Below are positions 1-6,107 of a stretch of DNA of 7,468 bases, piece after piece. This DNA comes from Clostridiales bacterium (GTDB taxonomy: Bacteria > Bacillota > Clostridia > Oscillospirales > Acutalibacteraceae): contig JAAYFA010000131.1 in assembly GCA_012728445.1 (NCBI GenBank), forward strand, positions 1 to 7,468, given 5' to 3'. Position numbers and translations under genes: made by a program. Each line of letters starts with the position of its first letter. Position 1 is the first letter of the stretch. Under the pieces are notes generated by a model, which was not told the DNA's origin, made no database searches, and saw only the letters and a list, made by a program, of their open reading frames with translations.

Positions 1-140
1 CCGTCCGCTCGTATGAGCCTTTGCGCAATAGAGGCCGCAGGAAAGTTGCCGTCACCCAAAACAAGTTCGTCACCGAGCCCCATTTCCATCAACGTTTTCA
101 ATACCTCCGGGGAAAGAATGGGGGGAATATTTTTTAACAT
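1..140 (-). CDS. fucU: FucU/RbsD-family sugar mutarotase, N-terminal part (cut by window edge)
   Basis: Only the first 46 codons are present; the gene continues beyond base 1. The N-terminus (MLKNIPPILSPEVLK, then EMGLGDE, GDGNFPA and LIRAD) matches the FucU branch of the RbsD/FucU family. These cytoplasmic proteins interconvert anomers of fucose, ribose or related sugars. FucU proteins normally read MGHGDE here, and that histidine (residue 22 by eye-alignment with E. coli FucU) is the catalytic one. This copy has leucine instead (codon CTC). Asp30 and the following FPA motif are kept. The start is ATG at 138-140 with an AAAGGG ribosome binding site about 10 bases upstream. The gene lies 58 bases downstream of the ABC transporter on the same strand with no convincing terminator between, so co-transcription is possible. 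Family assignment is firm; sugar specificity and activity are open. Confidence 0.82.
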   Translation of the reverse strand, partial: MLKNIPPILSPEVLKTLMEMGLGDELVLGDGNFPAASIAQRLIRAD

Positions 141-164
141 ATTGTTGCAACCCTTTCTATTGTC

Positions 165-186
165 GGGACGTCGAGGACGCCGTCCC
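165..186 (-). repeat. Inverted repeat between ABC transporter and fucU
   Basis: Perfect 6-base arms GGGACG (165-170) and CGTCCC (181-186) flank a 10-base loop in the 58-base gap between the two minus-strand genes. The minus-strand stem is not followed by a T-tract (it continues GACAATAG), so it does not look like an intrinsic terminator. It may be an mRNA processing or stability hairpin, or chance. Confidence 0.35.
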
Positions 187-198
187 CTACAAATTGAC

Positions 199-1959
199 TT
201 AATCCACACTATACATAGTATATAGCTCGCAGTAAAGACCATTTTCCTTTATCAGGTCTTTATGGCTGCCCTGTTCCGCGATGCCGTCTTCCGTCAAGAC
301 CAAAATCTCGTCGGCTTTGCGGATGGTGGTCAAGCGGTGGGCAATGGTCAAAGTCGTTCTGCCTTCTGCCAAACGTTCCAACGACTGCTGAACAATTCGC
401 TCACTCTCGTTGTCGAGAGAGGATGTTGCTTCATCCAAGAGCAAAATCGGCGGATCTTTCAAAAATACACGCGCAATAGATATGCGCTGCTTTTGCCCAC
501 CGGAAAGCTTTGTGCCGCGCTCGCCGACATAGGTTTCGTACCCGTCGGGTAGTTGCATAATAAACTCGTGGGCGCCCGCTTGAACGGCTGCGGCTTCCAC
601 ATCTCCTTTTGTGGCGTTTTGCTTGCCGTAGACTATATTGTCGTAGACCGTGCCGGAAAATAAATACACATCCTGCTGAACAACCCCGATGTGGGAGCGC
701 AGGGAATTTAAGGTAATCCCTTTTATGTTCTTGCCATCCAGTAATATTTCGCCTTGTGTGACATCATAAAAGCGCGGAATCAAATTGCACAAGGTTGTTT
801 TCCCACCGCCGGAAGGACCGACAATCGCCACATTCCCACCCGGTGTGATATGCAGATTCATCTTCTCAAGCACCGGCTGTGTGGTCCCGGGATACGTAAA
901 GCTGACATCTTTAAACTCAATTTCTCCCCGTGCTTCTTTGAGTACAACGGCCCCTTCACTGTCCTTGATGTCGGGGACTTCGTCCATAATTTCCGCAAAG
1001 CGGTCAAGTGCAGTCGTGCCTTGGTAAAACTGCTCGCTAAACTCCGCAACACGGCGTATGGACCCGAGAAGTGTCGCAACAAGCAGCAGACTCGCAGCAA
1101 AGTCACCCGGCGTTGTGATGCCTTTGGACATAAAAACGGCACCCGCGGCCACGATTAAAATATACATCACGCCGTCAAACATCCGCATGGTTGTGTGAAA
1201 GCCTGCCATATATCTATAACTGTTGCGTTTAATTTTTAAAAACCTTCTCGTGCCCAGTTCGAACTTATCTTTTTCTATCTCTTCATTCGCAAACGACTGG
1301 ACCACGCGTATCCCTAAAAGACTGTCTTCCGTCGCCGCATTTATTTCGCCAAGCTGGTGGCGCGCATCCTTAAAAGCGATTTTCCTCTTGCGTCTGGTGC
1401 GCCCGGTGAGCAAATACATCGCCGGTAATACCGCAAACACTGTGAGTGCTAACTTGATGTTCATAGACGCAAAGATGGCAAAACTGACGCTAATCTTAAT
1501 AACGGTGATAAAAAGCTCTTCCGGCAAATGGTGGGCAAATTCGGATATATCGAACAGGTCGGTCGTCACGCGGGACATTAGCTGACCCACCTTTGCATTG
1601 TCGTAAAACGAGTAAGAGAGTTTCTGTAAATGCGAAAAAATGTCGTTGCGCATATCGGTTTCGATTTTTGCACCCATGATATGACCACCTGAGGCCATAA
1701 AGTAGTTGGCCGCGGCATCTATACAGCGCAGGCCGAGATAAAAGATCGTGATCGTCGCAATACGCTTAATCGTGAGCGACGCCACATCGTTGATGCCCGC
1801 ATCCGTGATGTTCCGCACGATAAGCGGCAAGATGAGTTCACAGATGGTTGTCAATGACGCACAAAAAAGGTCAAGCGCCAACAAGCCTTTATATTTTTTC
1901 AAGTAAGGAAAAAAGAGTTTTAACAGTTCGGAGTTGCTGTGTTTTAGCGTTTGCGGCAT
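199..1959 (-). CDS. ABC exporter half-transporter (membrane domain fused to ATPase)
   Basis: A 586-aa type I ABC exporter subunit, the usual length for MsbA/LmrA/BmrA-like half-transporters, which work as homo- or heterodimers and export lipids, drugs or peptides. The N-terminal ~320 residues are the membrane domain, with hydrophobic segments near 28-50, 66-86, 145-186 and 262-303. The ATPase domain shows the A-loop tyrosine (SFTYPG, Y356), Walker A GPSGGGKTT (381-389), Q-loop (VVQQD, Q429), signature LSGGQ (485-489), Walker B ILLLDE (505-510), D-loop SSLD and H-loop H541. No key residue is missing, so the ATPase should be active. ATG at 1957-1959 follows an AAGGAG box by 6 bases. No partner half-transporter lies in the window, which suggests a homodimer or a distant partner. 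The membrane domain alone does not reveal the substrate. Confidence 0.96.
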   Translation of the reverse strand: MPQTLKHSNSELLKLFFPYLKKYKGLLALDLFCASLTTICELILPLIVRNITDAGINDVASLTIKRIATITIFYLGLRCIDAAANYFMASGGHIMGAKIETDMRNDIFSHLQKLSYSFYDNAKVGQLMSRVTTDLFDISEFAHHLPEELFITVIKISVSFAIFASMNIKLALTVFAVLPAMYLLTGRTRRKRKIAFKDARHQLGEINAATEDSLLGIRVVQSFANEEIEKDKFELGTRRFLKIKRNSYRYMAGFHTTMRMFDGVMYILIVAAGAVFMSKGITTPGDFAASLLLVATLLGSIRRVAEFSEQFYQGTTALDRFAEIMDEVPDIKDSEGAVVLKEARGEIEFKDVSFTYPGTTQPVLEKMNLHITPGGNVAIVGPSGGGKTTLCNLIPRFYDVTQGEILLDGKNIKGITLNSLRSHIGVVQQDVYLFSGTVYDNIVYGKQNATKGDVEAAAVQAGAHEFIMQLPDGYETYVGERGTKLSGGQKQRISIARVFLKDPPILLLDEATSSLDNESERIVQQSLERLAEGRTTLTIAHRLTTIRKADEILVLTEDGIAEQGSHKDLIKENGLYCELYTMYSVD

Positions 1960-1991
1960 TGTATGCTCCTTCTTTTCTAAACATTAGAACA

Positions 1992-2020
1992 ATTATACCC
2001 GATAAAAATCCGTTTGACTA
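1992..2020 (-). promoter_or_regulatory. Predicted sigma-A promoter of the ABC transporter gene
   Basis: Read on the minus strand, a perfect -10 box TATAAT (1997 to 1992) lies 17 bases after a weak -35 box TAGTCA (2020 to 2015). Transcription would start near 1985, leaving a leader of about 26 bases that contains the AAGGAG site. The -35 match is poor, so activator help is possible. Confidence 0.5.
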
Positions 2021-2057
2021 GTTTGATCTGATTATTTCTATTTCTTTTTGCGCTTTC

Positions 2058-2086
2058 TTGTGTTAATCTAGGTATTAAGCTGTAAT
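2058..2086 (+). promoter_or_regulatory. Predicted promoter of the YifB/ComM-like gene
   Basis: TTGTGT (2058-2063), a 17-base spacer and TGTAAT (2081-2086). The -10 matches consensus at five of six positions and the -35 at three of six. Transcription would start near 2093. A start codon at the in-frame ATG at 2095 would then have no leader, which supports the downstream start at 2146. Confidence 0.4.
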
Positions 2087-2130
2087 TATTTCAGATGCCG
2101 GAACCCTGTCAACCGCTCCTGCATTTGACG

Positions 2131-2136
2131 AAGGAG
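2131..2136 (+). promoter_or_regulatory. Ribosome binding site that fixes the ComM-like start
   Basis: A perfect AAGGAG box lies 9 bases before the ATG at 2146. The in-frame ATG at 2095 has no such box and would add 17 residues that do not look like the family's N-terminus. Confidence 0.85.
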
Positions 2137-2145
2137 ATAAAATTA

Positions 2146-3675
2146 ATGTTTGCACGCGTAAACAGCATGGGACTTTACGGGTTGGAATCGTACATGGTTG
2201 AAGTGGAGGCGGACCTGACGCAGGGGCTGCCTCGTTTTGATGTTGTCGGCCTGCCGGACACGTCGGTGAGCGAAGCGCGCAACCGGGTACATTCCGCTAT
2301 GAAAAACGGCGGTTACGATTATCCCGTGAGCCGTATCACCATCAACCTTGCCCCGGCCGACAAACGCAAGGAAGGCCCCTTTTATGACCTGCCTATTTTA
2401 ATCGCCGTACTCATCGCAAGCCGCCAGCTCCGCTGTAATATAGAAGACGCCGCTTTTATCGGTGAGCTCTCTTTAAACGGCGAAATTCGTCATGTCAACG
2501 GTGCCCTCCCCATGGTCATTAAAGCGCAGGAATCCGGCATCAAATCCGTTTTTATACCCGCCTCCAACGCGGCGGAAAGCTCGGTGGTCCGAGGTATTGC
2601 GGTGTACCCTGTGGAAAACGTTGCACAGTTGATTGACCACCTGAAGGGTGACGAGTTTATCGTGCCGGTTTGCGCAAAGGACTATGCTGAACATGAGTTG
2701 CCGCCCCACATGCCTGACTTTTGCGATGTACGCGGCCAGTTTGAAGCCCGCCGTGCGTTGGAAGTCGCCGCCGCGGGCGGCCACAATGTAATGATGATCG
2801 GCCCGCCCGGCTCCGGCAAAAGCATGCTCGCAAAGCGGTTGCCGTCCATCCTGCCGGATATGACCTTTGAGGAAAGTTTGGAAACGACCAAGCTTTATTC
2901 CATCGCCGGCACACTCGCGCAGGATGTTTCACTCATCCGCGCAAGGCCGTTTCGCTCCCCGCACCATACGGTTTCTCCTGCAGGGCTTTCCGGCGGTGGC
3001 ACCATCCCCCGCCCGGGCGAAATTTCGCTCGCCCATAACGGTGTGCTGTTTTTGGATGAGCTGCCCGAATTTTCCCGCAAGGCCATGGAAGTGATGCGCC
3101 AACCGGTGGAAGACGGCGTGATCACCATCTCCCGCGTCGCAGGCACACTCGTCTACCCCTGCTCGATTATGCTCGTGTGTGCGATGAACCCCTGCCCGTG
3201 CGGATTTTTCGGCCACCCGACCAAGAACTGTACCTGCCCTAAGGGCTCCGCCGCGCGCTATCTTGCCAAAGTTTCCGGTCCGTTGTTGGACCGCTTAGAT
3301 ATTCATGTGGAAGTACCGCCCGTGGACTTTGACAAACTCGCGAGTGATGAAAAAAGCGAAAGCTCCGCGTCCATCCGCATACGCGTCAACGCCGCGAGAA
3401 AACTGCAACAAGAGCGCTTTACAGGCACGGATATCACCTGCAATGCCCGCATGGATGCCGCCTTAACAAAGGAATTTTGCCGCCCGACCCCCAACGCCAT
3501 TATTTTGCTCGAGCAGGCGTTCGAGAGACTCGGTCTTTCCGCAAGAGCTTACGACAAGGTGTTGCGGGTTGCCCGCACGGTGGCCGATTTGCAAGGCAGC
3601 GAAACGATTGAGGTGCCACACATTGCGCAAGCCATCCAGTTCCGGAGTCTGGACCGCAAGTTTTGGCAAAACTGA
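2146..3675 (+). CDS. comM: YifB/ComM-family Mg-chelatase-like AAA+ ATPase
   Basis: A 509-aa protein of typical YifB/ComM length. In naturally competent bacteria ComM is a hexameric helicase that promotes branch migration during uptake-linked recombination. Homologues are widespread in species not known to be competent, so the role here is uncertain. The N-terminal ~180 residues are the Lon-protease-like domain (PRFDVVGLPD, then NLAPAD). The AAA+ module has Walker A GPPGSGKS (219-226) and Walker B VLFLDE (300-305), followed by NPCPCGFFG and a second CxC that together supply four cysteines (C350, C352, C362, C364) able to bind zinc. GPLLDRLDIHVEVP contains the likely arginine finger R383. The C-terminal LSARAYDKVLRVARTVADL motif is the family's lid signature. 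The start at 2146 gives the canonical MFARVNSMGLYGLE N-terminus. The gene looks complete and stands alone, divergent from the ABC transporter. Confidence 0.95.
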   Translation: MFARVNSMGLYGLESYMVEVEADLTQGLPRFDVVGLPDTSVSEARNRVHSAMKNGGYDYPVSRITINLAPADKRKEGPFYDLPILIAVLIASRQLRCNIEDAAFIGELSLNGEIRHVNGALPMVIKAQESGIKSVFIPASNAAESSVVRGIAVYPVENVAQLIDHLKGDEFIVPVCAKDYAEHELPPHMPDFCDVRGQFEARRALEVAAAGGHNVMMIGPPGSGKSMLAKRLPSILPDMTFEESLETTKLYSIAGTLAQDVSLIRARPFRSPHHTVSPAGLSGGGTIPRPGEISLAHNGVLFLDELPEFSRKAMEVMRQPVEDGVITISRVAGTLVYPCSIMLVCAMNPCPCGFFGHPTKNCTCPKGSAARYLAKVSGPLLDRLDIHVEVPPVDFDKLASDEKSESSASIRIRVNAARKLQQERFTGTDITCNARMDAALTKEFCRPTPNAIILLEQAFERLGLSARAYDKVLRVARTVADLQGSETIEVPHIAQAIQFRSLDRKFWQN

Positions 3676-3725
3676 CAAACACATAGCTCCGTCGAATTGT
3701 TGTAATTTTTATTCATCCTATATAC

Positions 3726-3753
3726 TGTTGTAAAAACTATTTTTACCACAACA
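3726..3753. repeat. AT-rich inverted repeat downstream of the ComM-like gene
   Basis: TGTTG-TAAAAA (3726-3736) pairs with TTTTTA (3740-3745) and CAACA (3749-3753) across a 3-base loop, with a CCA bulge (3746-3748). It starts 50 bases after the ComM-like stop. The stem has few G-C pairs and no proper T-tract follows, so it would be a weak terminator. It may act as an RNA hairpin or a DNA dyad. No other terminator is visible for this gene. Confidence 0.4.
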
Positions 3754-3819
3754 TACAGTGTATTCGAACATCCCTGTCTTTATATAACCATGCCCCTTAA
3801 ATATTTATGCATCGCACAG

Positions 3820-3848
3820 TTTACAGTGCATGGTTTTAATGATACAAT
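3820..3848 (+). promoter_or_regulatory. Upstream promoter P1 of the 370-aa orphan gene
   Basis: TTTACA (3820-3825), a 17-base spacer and TACAAT (3843-3848): five of six matches in each hexamer with ideal spacing. The predicted start is near 3855. The -35 box lies inside an imperfect dyad, with ATGCA (3807-3811) against TGCAT (3827-3831) and GCAC (3814-3817) against GTGC (3826-3829), which could be an operator. Confidence 0.55.
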
Positions 3849-3858
3849 ACAATTGGCA

Positions 3859-3867
3859 TGGTATAAT
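3859..3867 (+). promoter_or_regulatory. Downstream promoter P2 with extended -10
   Basis: TGG followed by a perfect TATAAT (3862-3867) forms an extended -10 element, which can work without a good -35 box; none is seen 16-18 bases upstream. Transcription would start near 3874, about 59 bases before the orphan gene. Together with P1 it makes a tandem promoter pair. Confidence 0.55.
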
Positions 3868-3932
3868 GTCGCTCTGTTTTACAGGCTACAGCCCGTGTTG
3901 CCGGCGCTTATTTTTTTACGAGGGACGCTTTC

Positions 3933-5045
3933 ATGAAGCTTAACAGCAACTATTTGAGCAAAAGTTATTACGTTGCCACCCTGCTGCAATATAATGACGA
4001 ACTAAAAAAAGAAGGCTTTCAAACCGAAACCAAAAAGATATTTCTTTTGGACGGCGAAGCTTTTGTTGCCGACCTGTATGCACAAAACGATGAAGAAAAA
4101 AGAGTTTATGATTTTCAGCTCACCGGCAGAAAAGACGCTCAAAGCGAAAGAACCGCTAGTCTAAAACTACTTTGCGTAAAAATTGATGCCAAACCCCTTG
4201 TGGTTTATGTCAAACCGCCTGTTGAAAAACAGATTGTATTTGACGAGCTTGAAGCGATTATAAACGATTATTTTTTGACCGACGATTTACCGCCGGAACT
4301 TTCAGACTTATCTTTGGAAACGTGTATAAATGCCGTAAAAATAGATGAGATTCTAACCGCATCTTTCGAAAAATCGCTTATCTCTCTTTCCGGCTGCGCC
4401 ACCATTTTTGTAACGTTGCGACACGAACTCGAGAATAATGATAAAGACAGCGAAAACCACGAGGGGCTTGTTTGCTGCGAGCATTTCCCACTCTCTTTCG
4501 ACATTGGGCTGGATTGCGATTATAACTGCAAAACGCTGGAATATGAAATAGACCTATCAGAATATATCTCAAAAAAAGAGGAAATAAAACCCCCATCCGA
4601 CGGTAAAAACTATGTCAGCAAGGCACGATTTGACACCGAGTTCAAGCTCTACCAAGAGCTTTCGGAAAGTGTGCTGAGCATGACGGACGATACAGGTATG
4701 CTTTTTCCAACGGATTTTGACTCACTGCCTCGCGATGAATTTCAAAAAGCGGAGATTTTGGATGAGCGGGCGCAAAAGGCCGCGGAAAGTATTGCCGCCG
4801 CCGGAAAATCCGTTAAGAGGTATGCACCCTTTGTCCCGAAAAAGCTCTTTGAGATGCTCCATGAACTCACCGCCCAATGCGCAAAGCAGCTATACGCCTA
4901 TAACGAGTTTATTGTGGAAGGAAAAGCGTCCGAATTTATATCCCAACAAGAAGACTGTGTTAAACGCGCTGCCGAGATTATAGCCGGGCAAGACGATTTT
5001 ATGGAATATATGCGAAAATATATTGACAGCCTGGATGTTAAATAA
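3933..5045 (+). CDS. Orphan 370-aa protein; possible degenerate PD-(D/E)XK-like N-terminus plus beta-rich domain
   Basis: I do not recognise a named family. The protein is soluble, rich in Lys/Asp/Glu, and has no signal peptide or membrane segment. Residues ~10-115 read like a nuclease-fold core: helix, then VADLYA (D47), a strand YDFQLTG (60-65), a helix, and KPLVVYVKPP (87-96). In PD-(D/E)XK enzymes the second strand normally carries E-x-K; here it is Q62-L63-T64, so catalysis is doubtful. Residues ~135-213 look like a beta-sandwich (ISLSGCATIFVTLRHE, then FPLSFDIGLD and LEYEIDLSEY). I recall this nuclease-plus-beta order from uncharacterised bacterial proteins, but this is memory, not a search. 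Residues ~230-370 are mostly helical. ATG at 3933 follows GAGGG by 8 bases. The gene has tandem promoters of its own and looks more AT-rich than the ComM-like gene, so acquisition is possible. Confidence 0.85.
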   Translation: MKLNSNYLSKSYYVATLLQYNDELKKEGFQTETKKIFLLDGEAFVADLYAQNDEEKRVYDFQLTGRKDAQSERTASLKLLCVKIDAKPLVVYVKPPVEKQIVFDELEAIINDYFLTDDLPPELSDLSLETCINAVKIDEILTASFEKSLISLSGCATIFVTLRHELENNDKDSENHEGLVCCEHFPLSFDIGLDCDYNCKTLEYEIDLSEYISKKEEIKPPSDGKNYVSKARFDTEFKLYQELSESVLSMTDDTGMLFPTDFDSLPRDEFQKAEILDERAQKAAESIAAAGKSVKRYAPFVPKKLFEMLHELTAQCAKQLYAYNEFIVEGKASEFISQQEDCVKRAAEIIAGQDDFMEYMRKYIDSLDVK

Positions 5046-5075
5046 ACTGATTTTTAAAAATATTTATTTTCTCTG

Positions 5076-5104
5076 TTGACAAAATATTCTTGAAATAATA
5101 TACT
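5076..5104 (+). promoter_or_regulatory. Strong sigma-A promoter for the secreted-protein gene
   Basis: A perfect TTGACA (5076-5081), a 17-base spacer and TATACT (5099-5104, five of six). Transcription should start near 5111, giving a leader of about 107 bases. I see no known riboswitch core in that leader, only a G-rich patch (5135-5139). Confidence 0.72.
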
Positions 5105-5217
5105 CGTTATTAGATAGTAAAAACACTATGTAAAGGGGGCGCTGATCAAAGAAAGTGGAAGAGTCGTAATTCTTTAGACACCTGAAAAAGATCCAAAATT
5201 TGTATGGAGGAATTACA

Positions 5218-5814
5218 ATGAAAAGACTCACTAAAAAATCGCTTTCTGTTCTACTCGCCGTTATTTTGGCAACCAGCCTATTTGTCCCCGCCTTTGCAAA
5301 CGGATCCGGTTCGGATGACATTACCTACTTCTCAGTGAACATCGATTATAGAAGCAATCAGCTCACCTATGCCGTCTTTGCAGTTGAGGGGTATTCCGTT
5401 TTTAATGAGGATACTTTCGCCTGCACGCTTTACGACAGCCTGGGCTACGAGGTTTTCGACGAAACAATGGCTGACGTCAGCCACATGCTCCCCGAAGATA
5501 TTGACTTTGAAGAAGTCCCTGATTTTGTTTGGGTGGACATCTATTTGAACGACACGGTTATCCTCAACCCGGATGAAACTTATACGTTCGTCGTTGCCGC
5601 AGGCTCGTTTTCGACCGCGGAAAGAGCGCTCAGCCCCGAGTTGACTGTTGAGTTCCTTGCCTCGGATTACATTTATATCCCAACCATTTGGGACCATATC
5701 TTAAGCTTTTTGCACAGCAACATTTTTTTTGAATTCATCTTCGCACGCGTCATTAGGATTATTGAGTTCTTCTATTATAACCCGCTTCCCATCTTTCCCT
5801 TTCCCGTTGGCTGA
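5218..5814 (+). CDS. Small secreted protein of unknown function
   Basis: 198 aa with a clear Sec signal peptide: basic MKRLTKK, a hydrophobic core (8-23), and a likely cut after A27 (VPAFA before NGSG). No lipobox cysteine follows, so it is not a lipoprotein. The acidic middle (36-150) looks beta-stranded. The stretch LNPDETYTFVVAAGSFS resembles the 'L-P-x-x-x-Tyr-Thr' strand of bacterial Ig-like domains, but this is only a resemblance. Residues ~155-195 are strongly aromatic and hydrophobic (ILSFLHSNIFFEFIF, then EFFYY) and end in a proline-rich PLPIFPFPVG. That tail could contact the membrane or a partner; no LPXTG sorting motif is present. ATG at 5218 follows GGAGG by 7 bases; an in-frame TTG at 5200 is rejected because it has no such site and would weaken the signal peptide. 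Its 3' side now abuts the intron-like element. Confidence 0.82.
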   Translation: MKRLTKKSLSVLLAVILATSLFVPAFANGSGSDDITYFSVNIDYRSNQLTYAVFAVEGYSVFNEDTFACTLYDSLGYEVFDETMADVSHMLPEDIDFEEVPDFVWVDIYLNDTVILNPDETYTFVVAAGSFSTAERALSPELTVEFLASDYIYIPTIWDHILSFLHSNIFFEFIFARVIRIIEFFYYNPLPIFPFPVG

Positions 5815-5823
5815 GCACTATCA

Positions 5824-5860
5824 ATTGGATAGGATGATAGCTCTTCGTTGACCATCCGTC
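5824..5860 (-). other. Domain VI-like hairpin and intron 3' end
   Basis: On the minus strand GGATG (5857 to 5853) pairs with CATCC (5836 to 5832), and the strand ends CCTATCCAAT. An adenine at 5830 is the seventh base from the proposed 3' end, where group II branch points lie. The last two bases are AT, fitting the AY rule for group II 3' ends. Confidence 0.6.
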
Positions 5861-5864
5861 CTCT

Positions 5865-5891
5865 CATGCCACCGTGCATACACGGCGGTTC
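5865..5891 (-). other. Shortened domain V-like hairpin
   Basis: Minus-strand GAACCGCCGTG pairs with CACGGTGG around a TATG loop: eight base pairs including the G-U wobble. The lower stem matches group IIC domain V, including the CGC catalytic triad typical of that class. The upper helix, its two-base bulge and its tetraloop are absent, so metal-ion catalysis is unlikely. Confidence 0.65.
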
Positions 5892-5907
5892 AACAACATA
5901 AATACAG

Positions 5908-5955
5908 AGACTTGTACTTTTGGGATATATCAAAATATCCTGTTTGTACAAGTCT
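5908..5955. repeat. Two-tier palindrome inside the intron-like element
   Basis: Perfect 10-base arms AGACTTGTAC (5908-5917) and GTACAAGTCT (5946-5955) enclose an inner perfect pair GGATAT (5923-5928) and ATATCC (5935-5940), with a matched 5+5 internal loop and a 6-base end loop. It stands where domains II-IV would be. On the plus strand it is followed by TTTTGTTT and could act as a weak terminator for the secreted-protein gene. Confidence 0.8.
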
Positions 5956-6107
5956 TTTGTTTGACAGGGCATGGTTCAGCATGGTTGTTGCCGCGCTTGC
6001 TTCAGACTCCGCCTCGCGACGGACACCCTTGCCTTCGGCTAACACCTCCCGCTATCACGCGCATAGCGGACTTGCAGCGCCAAATTGGCGCTCATGCCGA
6101 GCGCACT

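Larger units (their letters stand above)
5824..6106 (-). mobile_element. Miniature ORF-less group IIC intron-like element
   Basis: Read on the minus strand, the element opens at 6106 with GTGCGCTCGGCATGAGCG, close to the 5' end of group IIC introns as I recall it for the Oceanobacillus iheyensis intron (GTGTGCCCGGCATGGGTG). Further domain I landmarks follow in order: AAGTCC, TTAGCC, GCAAGGGTGTCCGT, then GGAGTCTGAAG. It ends with a domain V-like hairpin (5891 to 5865), GAGAGGACGG, and a domain VI-like hairpin closing at 5824 in TATCCAAT. Everything between early domain I and domain V is missing, including the exon-binding loops and the reverse transcriptase. A palindrome (5908-5955) fills the gap. 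At 283 bases it is far shorter than the ~400-base ribozyme core or the ~1.9-kb ORF-bearing introns. It lies right after a terminator T-tract, the preferred site of this class. It cannot splice in any known way; any movement would need proteins supplied in trans. Confidence 0.8.

Noticed and set aside
165..186. Intrinsic terminator between the ABC transporter and fucU
   Set aside because: The stem is only 6 bases with a 10-base loop, and no T-tract follows on either strand.
208..226. Near-palindromic CTATACATAGTATATAG-type sequence
   Set aside because: It lies in the C-terminal codons of the ABC transporter and is explained by Tyr/Met/Ser codons; no promoter or operator context.
2095..2145. 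Upstream in-frame ATG that would lengthen the ComM-like protein by 17 residues
   Set aside because: No ribosome binding site, located at about the predicted transcription start, and the extra residues do not fit the family. The ATG at 2146 has a perfect AAGGAG.
2473..3684. Several 60-100 codon open frames on the minus strand under the ComM-like gene
   Set aside because: They are antisense shadows of a strongly conserved coding region and lack start signals.
5111..5217. Possible riboswitch in the secreted-protein leader
   Set aside because: The length is suitable, but I see no conserved core of a known class and no terminator or sequestering hairpin before the ribosome binding site.
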